Part shown: in pieces, positions 40,801 through 52,541 of the stretch
Layout of the letters: every line of letters begins with the position of its first letter
Numbering within the stretch: position 1 is the first letter of the stretch
DNA from: Paraphysomonas bandaiensis
Lineage: Eukaryota; Chrysophyceae
DNA: 64,000 nt
Direction: 5' to 3'
Assembly (NCBI GenBank): GCA_965644295.1
Contig: CBFFRP010000291.1
Span: 1 to 64,000, forward strand
Notes under the pieces: generated by a model
Seen by the model: the letters and a program-made list of their open reading frames with translations, nothing else
Told to the model about the DNA's origin: nothing
Databases searched by the model: none
Translations under genes and position numbers: made by a program

Positions 40801-43800
40801 GTGGTATGCGCTAGTGCCCCGAATTGTACTCAATTGAATCGGCAGGCCTGCTCAACCACAGCCCACACTTGTGGACCATGTGTATCAGATGAGTTTATTG
40901 GAGTGTACGGTCATCACAACAGCATGTGTGTGGTTGATCAGGATGTTCACGAAGGAGATATTTGTTCAACGGATGAATCATGTCTTCCATTTATGGAATG
41001 TCAACAGGAGATATGTGTCCCAGTTTCGAAGCAGTGTGTGAATTCGTGTTCGGACAAGGGCACATGTAAATATGTTGTTACGGCTCTAGGACTTGAGGTA
41101 GACTCTTGTCTTCTGTCTGAGCCATCATGCAGTGCAATATGTGTGTGCGATCCGGGGTACTACGGTGCAGATTGCTCCATTGATGAAGTAGAAATGGCTT
41201 ATAAAACTGGCCTCCAGGAAACAATACTGTGTGCATTGCAGACCTTGTCTCAATTGCAGGATGCCACTCTATCAGCTATTCAGTCCTGGATTGCAGTATT
41301 GCGTACGCTTTCTATAGACCCAACTAAGCTGAGCTCGAGAGGTTCAGACTGTGCAGTGTCAGCCATACATGTGATATTAGACTCGGCATCTGACGTTGAC
41401 ATTTCAGTGGAAGGTCTTGAAGCAGTACTGAATGCCATTGATGCTGTGAGCCGATTTCAAGACTTTTATGACTTCCCTGTACTAACTACAGAATACAAAA
41501 CGGACATAATTACATCGTTGTCTAATATGCTTGAAAAGTTCTGTGGTGTTATTTCAAGCGACATGATATTGGGAGAGTATACGTTCCAGTCCCTGAAGTC
41601 TAAGATAAGGATATCTGCAATATTAGTGGACTCATCTGATAATTTTACGCTTTCAATACCCCAAACATCGGCAGAGTTGTTGGCATCAAAAGAAACTTCT
41701 TATGTGTCGTCAATCGCACCAAGTACAAGCGGCTACTGTTTGGTATCGTTTGATGCTGCAATGTATGACACTTTAACGCCAGGTTTGTCAGCCAACCCCT
41801 TGTCAATTATAAGTGCAAGTTCGGAGACGAGTAGAACAAACAGTTCGTCAATATTAAATATTTCCCTTCAAAACATAGTGCCAGTTGATTATGGAGTTGT
41901 CTTTAACGAGTCCGTCATTGAGGCGGTCTGCACGAAGGATAAATTTCAGACGAGTGAGGTGTATCATTGCCCGGACGGATCAAATTACACGTTTGTTTGT
42001 GAAAATGTCACTGGAATATTTGAAATACATTGCCCAAAGACTACCTTAGTTCCTGTATGTAACAGAGTAGTGGGTGTTGATGTAGTCGACAGCAGTTGTG
42101 TAGTGGACATAGCATCGTCGTCTCTGACTTCTGTCAATTGTATCTGTCCTTCTGGTGCTGCAAATTCTGGTTCACCGCCATCCTCTGGTGGATCCGAGTA
42201 TGTGAACGCACAATTCGTTGCGATGACAGAATTTGTGCTGGACGATTTTGTGACCACGTGGCGGTCGGCAGGTGATTTGACTGTGGGCGATGTGACTCGT
42301 AGTTGGAAAGTGGTCGTGACTCTGGGTTTTATAGCATGCTTTGGGTGTTGTGGGGTTTTTTACAGTGATAAAGCAGATGATGAAGTAAGTAAGAAAGAGG
42401 AAATAAAGAAAAATGCAGCTCAGAATATTCACGGCCGTGCAGCGCGGCCAAGTAACGCTCCACCTACAAAGGACAAGGTTGAGATCGTAGAGTCCATATT
42501 TCCTGCTATTTTCCGTAATGAGCCATTCGTGTCTGTGTTTATCCGAGAACTGAAACAGTCCCACCGTTGGGTCAGCTTGGTGTACCACTACACACCGGAG
42601 TTTCCTCGTGTACTGAGGGCTCTCTCTCTTGTATGTGCTGTAATATCCACCATGTTTTTTAATGCGTTGCTGTACAATCTTGTGAACCCTGATGATGGGT
42701 CTTGTAAAGGCATTGATAACAAGAATGAGTGCTTGGAAGAGCGGTCACCTTTTTCGTCTCACGAAAGTAAGTGCTACTTTGATTCGGAGGCTTCAACTTG
42801 CCATTTCCGTGAACCAAGTGACAGTACTCAAGCCATATTTATAGTTGCTGTTGTGTGTGCTATGTTGAGCCTTCCTCTAGTCGTTGTTCTGGAGATCGTC
42901 ATAATTGAAATACTGGCAAAGCCAACGGAGAATTCGAACGAATCAGCTGTAGTGCCGATAAATAGTGATGTCAGCCGTCATCAAGGGACACAGGGGGTTC
43001 AAGCACCAAAACGGATGGCTATGTTTAGCAACAAATTTCGGAACAATCAAGTTGGTGTAAAGAATTCGGAAGACAAAATCTCGAAGCGAGCTACTATAGC
43101 GGGTGGGTTGGGTGTTAGTCCTCGTGACGAACTGATAGATATGATTAGCAAAATTGACAAATATAGGGCTAGTTTATCTCCAAAACAACTTCGAGAATTC
43201 GATATGGCTTGGGGAATCGATGTATCAATGGCTAAAGAGTTGCTACAAATGGATGATGTTCCCGTGAGTACAACTGGCCGAATGAGAAGCCTCATGGCAG
43301 CTAATAAAAGTGTGATGGGTCCATTGCTATCAGATATTCGATCTGTTAGAGAAACTGTGGCCAAAGAGATTCAGACTATGTCAATGTTATCTGATGAAGC
43401 ACGAGGTCGCCGTATTCTTTTCCTGTTTCAGCAGGATTTGCTACTTGGCGCCAAGGGTAAAATAGTTGAGAGAAAGGGTATAGGTAATGGAAGTGGACAG
43501 GTTAAAACTGTCAGTGCATACGTGAAGTTCATGGGGTGGGCGTTTATTATCCTATTTAACATGGCACTTCTCTTTTATGTATTTTTATTCGCCTTAAATC
43601 AATCCGAAAATCGTCAGAATGCGTGGTTACAGTCATTCCTGCTGTGGTTATTTTTTGAGGTTGTTATTGTCAGCACAGCATGTATGGTAATCTCACAGAT
43701 GATTATACCCTCTCTTATATTTTCAGAAGTGAGTCGCATCAAGCGTAATGTAGTTTATGCTATTGAAAATTATAAAGCGAAACTAGTCAATCAGGATCCT

Positions 43801-46428
43801 AAGGAGCCGAGCAAAGATGACGATGGTCAGTTCAATGCTTGTGATTACCTCTTTGTTTCGACTCGTGTTGCTCGAGGCTTTCCGCATCTCTTTGAAAGTG
43901 GTGTTGTGATGGGATTTCGGACACCTCTTCCGAAACGCACGTACAGACGTGACAAGAGCACAGCCAATACTTACCGAGGAAAGCTGAGAGTGACAGCGTT
44001 TATCAATAGTATGTCGGTATTACTGCTATTTATGTTCGGATTATTGATGAATCTACCGGCACCAATGGAACAAATGTTTTTCAGTTTAGTAAACTGGAGC
44101 CTGTTTGGTTACATTGGGTTGCTTCATGTAGTTCTGTTTGAAACGAGCCCTGGTTATGTTGTAGTACCACTGCTTATAGCTATTGCTATATTTGGTCCAA
44201 TCGTGTATTACAACTACAGAGCGATTGACAGAGCGCATCGATTACAAGCCGAACAAATTGAGGGTAAGTGGTACCAGGACCGAAGACTATCTCGCTGCAG
44301 GCCCCCATTTGTAACTCTTTCTGAATGTGGTCCAGCTGGTGGTAATGGGAAGCTCTTACGAAGTGTGAGTGATGCTGAGAGAGAAATGAGTCCAGTCGCT
44401 GCGGATACCGATGAATTCAATTTTGAGGAGCAAAGGGCCCGTGACATTGTGATCGCGATGCAGAAAATGGTTGGAGAACATGATACCGGATTCGGACAGT
44501 TGTCTGGCGACGAGTATGACAACGATGCTCAGGAACGAAGAAAACAACCGAAGTTACGAGCGATACTGAAGTCATTAGGAATGATGGATAGGTTGAGAGA
44601 CTTGGATCTCAGTGATGACGATAAGGATGAACGCAAGGAGGGAACTCTGTCATCTGACAACAAAGTCACCCTAGAAAACAGTGATTTGGATAGTCAGTCA
44701 ATTCACTCTCTGGAAAGATTTTCTTCAGAGGAAGACATCGATATTAAACGCCGGCATCGGCCGGAGGAAGAGATTGTGGGGTATATGGGCCACATGGTAC
44801 AGGAAGGCCAAGCTCTTTTCGGAGCTACCTCTGACGACTTCGATAATGACGAGACCCAGGAATCGACAAAGCTTGCTGCTTTGTTAAAGAAGAAAGGAAT
44901 GATGGACAAACTTTTTGAGTTGAGCAGCAGTGGAGAGGATGATGGAGAAGAAGCGAAACAACACCGCGAGCATAGACGAACTTATCGGGCTGCTCGTATG
45001 ACGAGATTGGGAAGGCATATGGACAAAAAGTCTGTAGTGGGAGATAGCTCAATACAAGGCCCTTCACTGGCGGCTACAATGGGAGCTCGTAAGGTCATTC
45101 GAAACTTTCGTCAGCGCAGGCAAAAAGGCCGGCCGGAGAGTGAGGTTGTGGGGTATATGAAGCGGATGGTGCGAGAGAATGAGGTGGAACTTGGGGAAGT
45201 CCTGGGTGAGTTTACTGATAAGCTTGACAGGGCGGAGAGTGATAGACAGGGCTTACATTTGGCCTCCAAATTACGAACGAATGGTATGTTGGAGAAACTT
45301 TATGACTTAAGTAGCACCAGTAGTGACGGCAGCGACTCTAGCGAAGCCCCAGAGTTGGAAACAAATGCTGTGAGTAGAGGCGAAGATCGATCTCTACCCA
45401 ATGTACATCGACCGGAGGATGAAGATGTTAGCTACATGAAGCGCATGGTTATTGAGCATGACGTTACTCTTGGTGCCCTGTCTGGCGAAGAGGATGAGCA
45501 GTCAGGTGGAGCAGCCACACCAAGAAAGCTTCCTAAGTTGGCAGCAAAGCTGAAAGCAGATGGTATGATGGACAAGTTGTTCGAGTTGAGTAGTTCTAGT
45601 GGAGAGGAAGTTGAAGGTCGTAGTGCAGGAGCAAATAGGGCTGAACGCCGCCGATTACGTAAAGCGACACGATTGGCAAAGAATAATTCTAAATTTCCAT
45701 CTTCAAAAGATAAAGAGTCTTTGCTGAGAGAGTCAGCTGTATATTCTGCAAGTGGTAGTAAGGTCGGTATGATTCAAGCATTGGACCAGGCTCCAAGTTC
45801 TATCTCAGGTGATGATTCCGATGTTGCCATTACTATTAGGGAGCCAGATAACCACCAATGGGGTGGTCAACGGGTAGTTGGGGTAGATGGCGGCCCGCTT
45901 ATCATTAATACATTGGAGCGAATTGGAGAAGGTAGTGCTGAAGAAGGTTACGGCGAGTTCACCGGTATCCCAGATTCCAACAACACGATAGATGTTGACA
46001 GCGAAGCAACATCCGAAAGCAGCTCCCACAATTCAGAAATCAACAATGAAGTTACTTGTACGTCCGAGGTCAAGCCTAACAATAAGTTGCGTTCGCAGAA
46101 GAGTATTGATAGAGATGATGTTGTAGCCGCAAAGAAGAAGTTTGCCATGGGCTTGGCGGGGAAGGATGTATCAATGAAGTTCCGTGAGAGTGATGCGCGA
46201 AGTAGACTGGAACAGAGACTTCAGAATAAGAAGGGCAAAAATGCAAACACTGCAGAGAATTTATCGACTGAGACACGAGGTGCAAGTATGACAAGTAAAG
46301 ATTTAGTGAAGAAGTTAACCGTCAACACCACACGCCATCGCATGTCCATGACTACTCGACATGACGCTGCGAAATTGCGTTTACAGGATCGACTGAACGA
46401 TCGTAAGCGCGAAGTAAATATGAAATGA
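34805..46428 (+). CDS. Giant NHL-propeller / Pro-Thr stalk / REJ-like multi-pass receptor
   Basis: Two exons, 34805-35432 and 35489-46428, join in frame to 3,855 aa; the single 56-nt intron lies inside the propeller. Residues 1-22 are a signal peptide. Six NHL repeats follow (residues about 27-380), each of the form TxxAGxxxxGxxDGxGTNARF...PxGIAIS...ALIADxxNxRIRK, giving a likely six-bladed beta propeller. A Pro/Thr stalk extends to about residue 1060. The REJ/Ig-like region, EGF-like motif, GPS-like segment, about eight membrane segments (first near residue 2485) and four tail repeats match the lectin paralogue almost residue for residue. The tail diverges at 45660-46110, then converges again to SQKSID...AMGLAGKDVSMKFRESDA. 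It is probably a surface receptor whose sensor differs from its neighbour while the signalling body is shared. Ligand and signalling mechanism are unknown. Confidence 0.93.
35990..38020 (+). repeat. Pro/Thr/Ser/Gly stalk repeats of the NHL receptor
   Basis: Coding repeats with 12-nt and 48-nt periodicity (PTGEPSGQPTSYPTGE variants), about 20 units, then more irregular repeats. From about 37325 onward the sequence is nearly identical to the stalk end of the lectin paralogue; before that the array differs in unit order and number and lacks the 120-bp units. Antisense and +2-frame ORFs (35787-37523 and 36122-38053) are by-products of the period. Confidence 0.95.
37325..46428 (+). repeat. Right arm of a 9.1-kb inverted repeat
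   Basis: Counterpart of 22983-32075 in opposite orientation. Divergent pockets occur at about 44310-44390 (TLSECGPAGGNGKLL against SIDGDFALPDGKRRLL), at scattered sites in 45210-45400, and across 45660-46110, where the two copies cannot be aligned by eye. The last 300 bp are conserved as protein but differ at many synonymous sites. Confidence 0.9.
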
Positions 46429-48589
46429 TGCAACTAACATGTCAAAGACAATTAGCCTGTATTATACACATTACTCAGAAGCAAATAGTTGCTGTAATAT
46501 CATCACTACTTATACATATGTCGTTTATAGTCGCGGTGTATCAGCCGAGGCATAGACATTGATGGCATACACACGAGATTCTTATCATCGAAATAATAAA
46601 ATAATACCTGCTATCTTTTTCCTATTATGAAGAGGTACTACTTATCCAAAAAAAAACTTCTACAACAACTATTATATCGTAGTACCTAGAGTAAAGATAT
46701 TGTAAATCGACCAAACAAGCATGTTAATACACTACTACAAGAACCCCTCTGTGACCATGTGATGCTCAATTGCAAAATCACTGGTAGAATATTTAACATG
46801 GAAGTAAGAGTTGTGTTCTTTCTTTATATTCTTAGGTTTTACTATATTTAAGTAAAAGTTATTACACTATTCTGTGTGTATTACAATGGAAGCGAGCAAA
46901 CAAAAGTAGTTAATATATATTATTAGAAGTAACGTATAGAAGTACATGCAACTTACTAGAGTAAGAACGAATCTGCTCCTATACTACCACTAGCAATTAA
47001 TTGGCTGTATTAGAATATGGATCTTATTCTAGTATATTCAGGATGTCACTTGAAGATAATGTACGAGAATACAGTGATATATATATAGTGATGTACAAGT
47101 GCTCTGATGATATTGAGAAACTGAAATAGTTTGATCTTTCAAGATATGTTTAGTAACGAGAGGTTTACATATGTAGGAGATTATGCGTGGAACAAAATGA
47201 GTTTGTGTTGTTTATCATAACTTCGTGTAAACGATATTAATAAATCTCTCTAGTCTAACGATAAATTCTCTCTGAGATCTAGTTATAAATGAGCAATTTC
47301 CAACAGGCTGGCTGAAACCTATAGGTACTAGTAACAGGTATCAAACCATTTATCTGTTGGCTGTTACCATAGAACTTGGATTATTAATAACGCCGTCCTG
47401 TTAAACTAATAAAAAGGAACTACCCAATGAATATTCAGTTGGAAGAGGCTATTATATATGTGTAGATAATTATTAGAGTGAAACTGGGTTTTGAGAAGAT
47501 TGACGAAGCCGTCGCAAATATTATTGGGATTAGTTGTTGACTGGAGAACACTATTTCGTTGGCTGTTTGGACAAAAAGGAGTTGTTGCGCAACAAGTGTT
47601 GCTATGCTGTGGAGTCCAAGACAAATATTCCGACATTGATTTACAGCAGAGAATTAAGTGAAGCCTAATATTTGATGAATTACAGTTAATGAGATTGGGA
47701 TTCAGTTGTGTTGAATATATTTTTGTGGTGACAACATTGCTTGCAACGGCTAGATTAATTGAACAGTTATGAGGGCACCATGTAGCTTTAATACTGCTAA
47801 TAACAACTATACTTGTGACTTTTTCTTTATCTTTAACCTCTCAGATACAAATTACAGTAAAATAGTAACTCAATACTTATATATGAAACCTGGTGAAATT
47901 GCTTTACCAGGTTTCCGTATTACCTCGACTTAGTAGGTAATATATGCAAGCCCCATAATTCAACCTAGTTGTAACAAAAACTATTGCAACTGAGGGGTAC
48001 TCCGACTTCGCAGATGATCTTGTCCAACTATGCACCAAACTGTGTAAGAGTAGACTATCACCCACTAAGCTAAAGAACATCAACATAGGGAGGTTACTGC
48101 ATAATATATGATTAAAAGGTATATTACGAAAATTGTGCACTAATCTTGATGTTGGAGTCTTGTGATTAATCTTAAGTGAATCGTAGGGGTGATTTTGTTT
48201 AATTTAGAAAAGCTTAATCGTCGTCTGTAAACTTTTGCAACCGAGTGGATAAGAACAGCTTGATCAGGAAGGTGTTCAGGTACAATTTGCTAATGTGATT
48301 CGGGAATATTGTTCAAAAAGTAGATTTCCTTACATGCAGAAGTCTGGATTCAGCGCGTTATGGAATAAGAACTGAACCACACTGAAAAAGCACAGGTGCG
48401 ATGGTTTTTGGTAAATAATGTACCTGCAGGTGAAGGTGAATTTGATGAAGAGAAAGTAGATAATAAAAATACGAGGCCATTTGTTTACTTAAAGACAATC
48501 AACATCACCAGCAGAAAGTACGCACCAAACTGACAACACAATGTCGTTGTATAAAGTATTTTCGTAGCTGCCCACTCTCTAACTACTAC

Positions 48590-49085
48590 GTGTACCCTCG
48601 CAAGTTTTCGAGGTATTCTGGAGAATAAGAAGCGGAAATATTCTCGGAGAAACTAAGGTGAGACCCATATGTAGTCAGCAGATAATTTCTGCCCACTCAT
48701 AGCCAAAAATGCTTGTGGTACAAGGGGCACTCACATAAGTGTCACTTGTGTAGTCGTCTTTGGGCCTAGACGAAAAAGCAGGCATCCGGAAATGGGACCA
48801 CCTCAAGGGCATCCGGGGTATTGGGGCGCGTGCTGAAGTCAAAAATCCGGGCTGTTCAACTGAAGGACTTAAAAGTCCTGAATTTAATAGATGTCAGATG
48901 TCAGGCATATCAGCATTCTGCTTGCTCACTGCGTTTACTTCGATTAATAGAGCGAAAGTGGTTGCATCTTGGTGCTTGCGGTGACGCACACGCAGTTTTC
49001 GTAGCGTTAAATTGTAGGATATCAGGGTGAAATGCTAGTTAGTTAAATATTAGTTCTAACTCGTACACGCCAATTGCTAATAATA
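48590..49085 (-). repeat. Dispersed repeat family, copy D (short form)
   Basis: Ordered blocks shared with the other copies: TCTGCCCACTCATAGCC, AAGTGTCACTTGTGTAG, CACCTCAAGGGCATCCGGG, TCTGCTTGCTCACTGCG, GGTGCTTGCGGTGACGCAC, and the end CCAATTGCTAATAATAAGCC. It is more diverged at its outer end, where CTCAACAAAG is not recognisable. Confidence 0.7.
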
Positions 49086-49103
49086 AGCCATTCACTGCTA
49101 ACG

Positions 49104-49217
49104 AGATAGACTCTTAAATACGCTGACTTTAATCTATCAATAGGACCATCTATGTGTTATAGATAGACTCTTAAATACGCTGACTTTAATCTATCAATAG
49201 GACCATCTATGTGTTTT
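49104..49217. repeat. 57-bp direct tandem duplication (2 copies)
   Basis: AGATAGACTCTTAAATACGC through CATCTATGTGTT occurs at 49104 and again at 49161. The copies are identical except possibly at the last bases. Non-coding. Confidence 0.9.
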
Positions 49218-49966
49218 TTCTAAGTAGGTTCTATTCGTTAATCTATTAGTTTAAACGGTGAACATTATATCCCCACAACTGCGTAATGTTTACTTTTTTT
49301 GGGATTGAAGTTTAGAATTACTCAGCTATAACAGATTATTAGGCATAGTAAATCAAACAGATTTAGTCTTGTAGCATGAGTGATAACACAGTATTAATCA
49401 CACATCACAATTAATCGTAGTGCTACAGACCATATCAGTCCTTACCTCCTCCAGTCGGGTATCTGCTATATTATAGACGGATGGATATATGCATAAGTGT
49501 TCAGTCTGTGAATACCACTTTAAAGGATCCCTAGTGGTCTCTTATGGGACAAACACACCGAGCAAGTGCAATGTGTTAACGTATGATAGGCTTACATGTG
49601 CAGTTTGTTGCATGCCAACACACACGGCGCTGGGTGGGATACTCCAGTAACTGTCTAAGAGTCATGTGGGGTTCGTATTGCTCGAGTTGTTATGTGGCTG
49701 ATAACTGCTTCAGCTTTCATAATGATTGTTCCCAGTTGCATCTATTGGAAGCATATATATATATATAGATGTGTGTGCTGCACAGCTTAAGTCTACACAC
49801 TGTGTATATGTATGTGTCCATATGACCAGTCTATTTTATACTTAAAAATATGGATTTTTAGTGAAAATTCACACTTTTATTCCTAGTACTCCAAACTCTG
49901 TATATGAATTCTAGAGTAGATTGTCGCATCCGAAGGGTTTAAAACTGGAGTTTATGTTCTAGATTA

Positions 49967-49988
49967 TACTACTGTACACAGCAGTAGG
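49967..49988. promoter_or_regulatory. TACTGTACA-CAGCAGTA motif upstream of the Mpo1-like gene
   Basis: ACTACTGTACACAGCAGTAG lies about 160 bp before the start of the gene at 50146. It is nearly palindromic and built from the same CAGCAGTA and GTAC words that cluster upstream of other genes in this window. The regulatory role is inferred. Confidence 0.3.
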
Positions 49989-50145
49989 AGATCGTCAAGT
50001 GGAAATCCTCCTATAGATACATACAGGAGGATATATACACACACTGACGCACACATATGACGGCAGCAGTGAAGCGTATATGTCTCCTATTCTATACATT
50101 ATCCAACTATGAACCACGACCCTGTTTATATGACTGTATGAGGTA

Positions 50146-50736
50146 ATGAAGTGGGCACAAAGTATGGATGATATTTATAAGTTTAATCCTCTGTGTCGAC
50201 GTAGCGCTCTGTGCTATCATGTGGTGTTTCATTACTCCATTGAAATACAAATCAATCATCTAATATTCTTACATACATATATTCTTGGGTTATTTATGGT
50301 AGCCTGTTGTGGTGGTTTCATAGCTGTACTTGGTGTGATGTTTCCTTTGGTTATTTATTCACTCATTGTAATTAGACCGTTAGTCTGCTTCATTATGTAC
50401 GTTACATGGTTATGTGGCTTGGCTATTTTGGGTTATATACTTGATGATATCCTGCGTGATGTATTTTTATTGAACTCATGGCAACTACTCTTATCTGGAG
50501 TTGGGGTTGTTCTAATAAGCTTTGCCTGTCAGCTTCTAGGGCATTATTATCATGAAGAATATGCAGCACCGCCAAATCTTATTCATGGATTCATTGCGGC
50601 GCCTATTCTAGAGTACCAGCTGTTGTTGATGAGAGTTGGTTTAGCAGATCAGAATATGCTTGCCAGCATTGTTGTGGAAGCTACATCGCAGCGATCACGT
50701 TTATCACAGAAAATGAGTACAGTTGTAGACAGGTAG
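50146..50736 (+). CDS. DUF962 / Mpo1-like membrane protein
   Basis: 196 aa with four hydrophobic segments. The family pattern is visible: YHVVFHYSIEIQINHLIFLH near the N-terminus (a histidine plus the Asn-His...His block of Mpo1 proteins) and, after the membrane segments, CQLLGHYYHEEYAAPPNLIHG and FIAAPILEYQLLLMRVGL, matching the Gln-x-x-Gly-His...Glu...Pro...Leu block. Yeast Mpo1 (YGL010w) is an ER Fe(II)-dependent dioxygenase that shortens 2-hydroxy fatty acids derived from phytosphingosine; the conserved histidines bind iron. The function here is inferred from that family. The C-terminus may be spliced at ACAG|GTAGTT (after 50730) to an acceptor near 50806, which would replace the last residue by about eight others. 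Confidence 0.75.
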   Translation: MKWAQSMDDIYKFNPLCRRSALCYHVVFHYSIEIQINHLIFLHTYILGLFMVACCGGFIAVLGVMFPLVIYSLIVIRPLVCFIMYVTWLCGLAILGYILDDILRDVFLLNSWQLLLSGVGVVLISFACQLLGHYYHEEYAAPPNLIHGFIAAPILEYQLLLMRVGLADQNMLASIVVEATSQRSRLSQKMSTVVDR

Positions 50737-52458
50737 TTATTACTAGATTACTTCATTCATTACATCATTGTATTGATTCCGTTAAATTTATGTTCTTCGC
50801 TTCAGTAGTGCATTCTGCTATTCGAGATAATAAAAAATAAGTGCATTATTGGGCGAAGAGAATCATTTGAATATACGGAAGACGCATTGCAGCGAGCTCT
50901 GGGAGGAATATCATTATGCGCATACATCATTCTATGTTTAGTTAAGATATGCGATATATTTGAATGACTTAGAACTATAAACTATGGGATTTGTCTCGTC
51001 AAGACAATAAATGCTTCGAACAAGTCAATTCTAGTTAACAAACTATTCACGAATTGATCGCATATGATGCGTACCTAATACAGGATAATGAGGACACAGA
51101 AACATAGCTTAAATAGAGTACTCAACAACTATGGCACAGGGGAATATAGAATGAAGATAGATGGTATCGTTATGTCAACTGTCCAAGTAAGTCGGTAGTA
51201 TCAGCTGTTGACATTTGACCCGTAGAAATATGTAAAAGAGTTCTGAAACATCACATTCGTCATGATTAGAATGTGTTAGATAATATACTTGAATTGTGAT
51301 AGTCATTTCTCGTCATTCCCTACATCTGTCAATTAATAATTAACGGTCTTAGATTGTCGCGACGTTACATAGTCACAGTATGTCAGTTTATCCAGTATGT
51401 TATATGTTATATATATTTCGTATTTCATACATTTCATTAAAGGCATATAATACTGTCCTTAACTACAGTATTATTCAACAGCGGTTATATTTCAAAACTA
51501 TTGAACTACAACAATTAACCACTTATCCATAAGCAACACTCAACCCATTGTCTCTATTCAATGCTGCTAGTTACTCCTTCATACCTGGAGATATAATTAC
51601 TCAACCAAGAAAGTGGACAAACTAGTGAATGACTCCAACATTTTCAACATCACTATTTCGCTGTTCTACATAATATAGACATATTTTCTCTAATTACGTC
51701 CTTCGAACTTTGAAAGTGGAACTCCGATTTTATCCTTCAAAATAATAACCAATAAGAGAATGATAATAATTACATGTGGAAGCAGCGTTAACAGCACTGA
51801 ATATTCCTCGACACCCCAAGAAACTAAAGCATACATCACCAGCTATGTAACTGTAACTTCGTCGAGAGCTCCCTTCCCACAGTCCATCTATATATATGTA
51901 TATCCAGCTGACATGACATATGAAGAGCATAACACTCCTCGTATTCGGAATCTATTCATCTCATTGTTGTAATAATTGTCCAGCATATACTGATGCTAAT
52001 CCTTGAGACACATCGTTCATACTCTGTTAGTCATACAGACAGACATACACAGTCGTTGAGCCCCCGTATTCGTCTCACTATATCATCTTAACGGCTCATA
52101 CATCTCTCTTGCTCCGTTCAGTGCCTCTAAACATCATCTCATAGGGGGGTACACCTCATTGGTAATGACCATGAGCAGGGAGTCATGCCACTGATGCTAT
52201 AAGATCCAGTATACATACATGTGTGTGTTATGTGGAGATCAGCCATATCCACCATATCATGAAGACTACATCCATTATACACTACGGTATTCTGGGAACA
52301 CATGACCCTGCTATACCATACCATGCCAGTGGTGTGTTGTATACAGCATATACACACACTATATAATAGAATGCTGTGTGCCGTACCTTCCTACTGCTGC
52401 ACTATGTACATATAGAGACCTACGGTATTATATGGTACAGAGTACCACAGCAGCACAT

Positions 52459-52493
<35 letters not shown>

Positions 52494-52541
52494 GACATAC
52501 ACAACATCACTCTGCTGACTTCCATCGAGTGATATAATAGT
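50737..52541. other. AT-rich intergenic interval
   Basis: Nothing gene-like is visible in about 1.8 kb. The part near 52380-52500 contains TACTGCTGC, GGTACAGAGTACC and CAGCAGCAC words plus a short AT dinucleotide run (about 52470-52492), probably the SLP-2 promoter. Confidence 0.5.

Larger units (their letters stand above)
46429..50145. other. AT-rich intergenic interval with repeats
   Basis: No gene recognised in about 3.7 kb. It contains a hairpin at 47885-47915 (GAAACCTGGT facing ACCAGGTTTC), repeat-family copy D (48590-49085) and a 57-bp tandem duplication. A phrase TATTACCTCGACTT near the hairpin recurs near 57260, each time after an ACCAGGTTT word. Confidence 0.5.

Noticed and set aside
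22983-46428. Calling the giant receptors polycystin-1 orthologues
   Set aside because: REJ-like and GPS-like regions are suggestive, but I see no PLAT domain and no polycystin channel domain, and the sensors and tail repeats differ. A descriptive name is safer.
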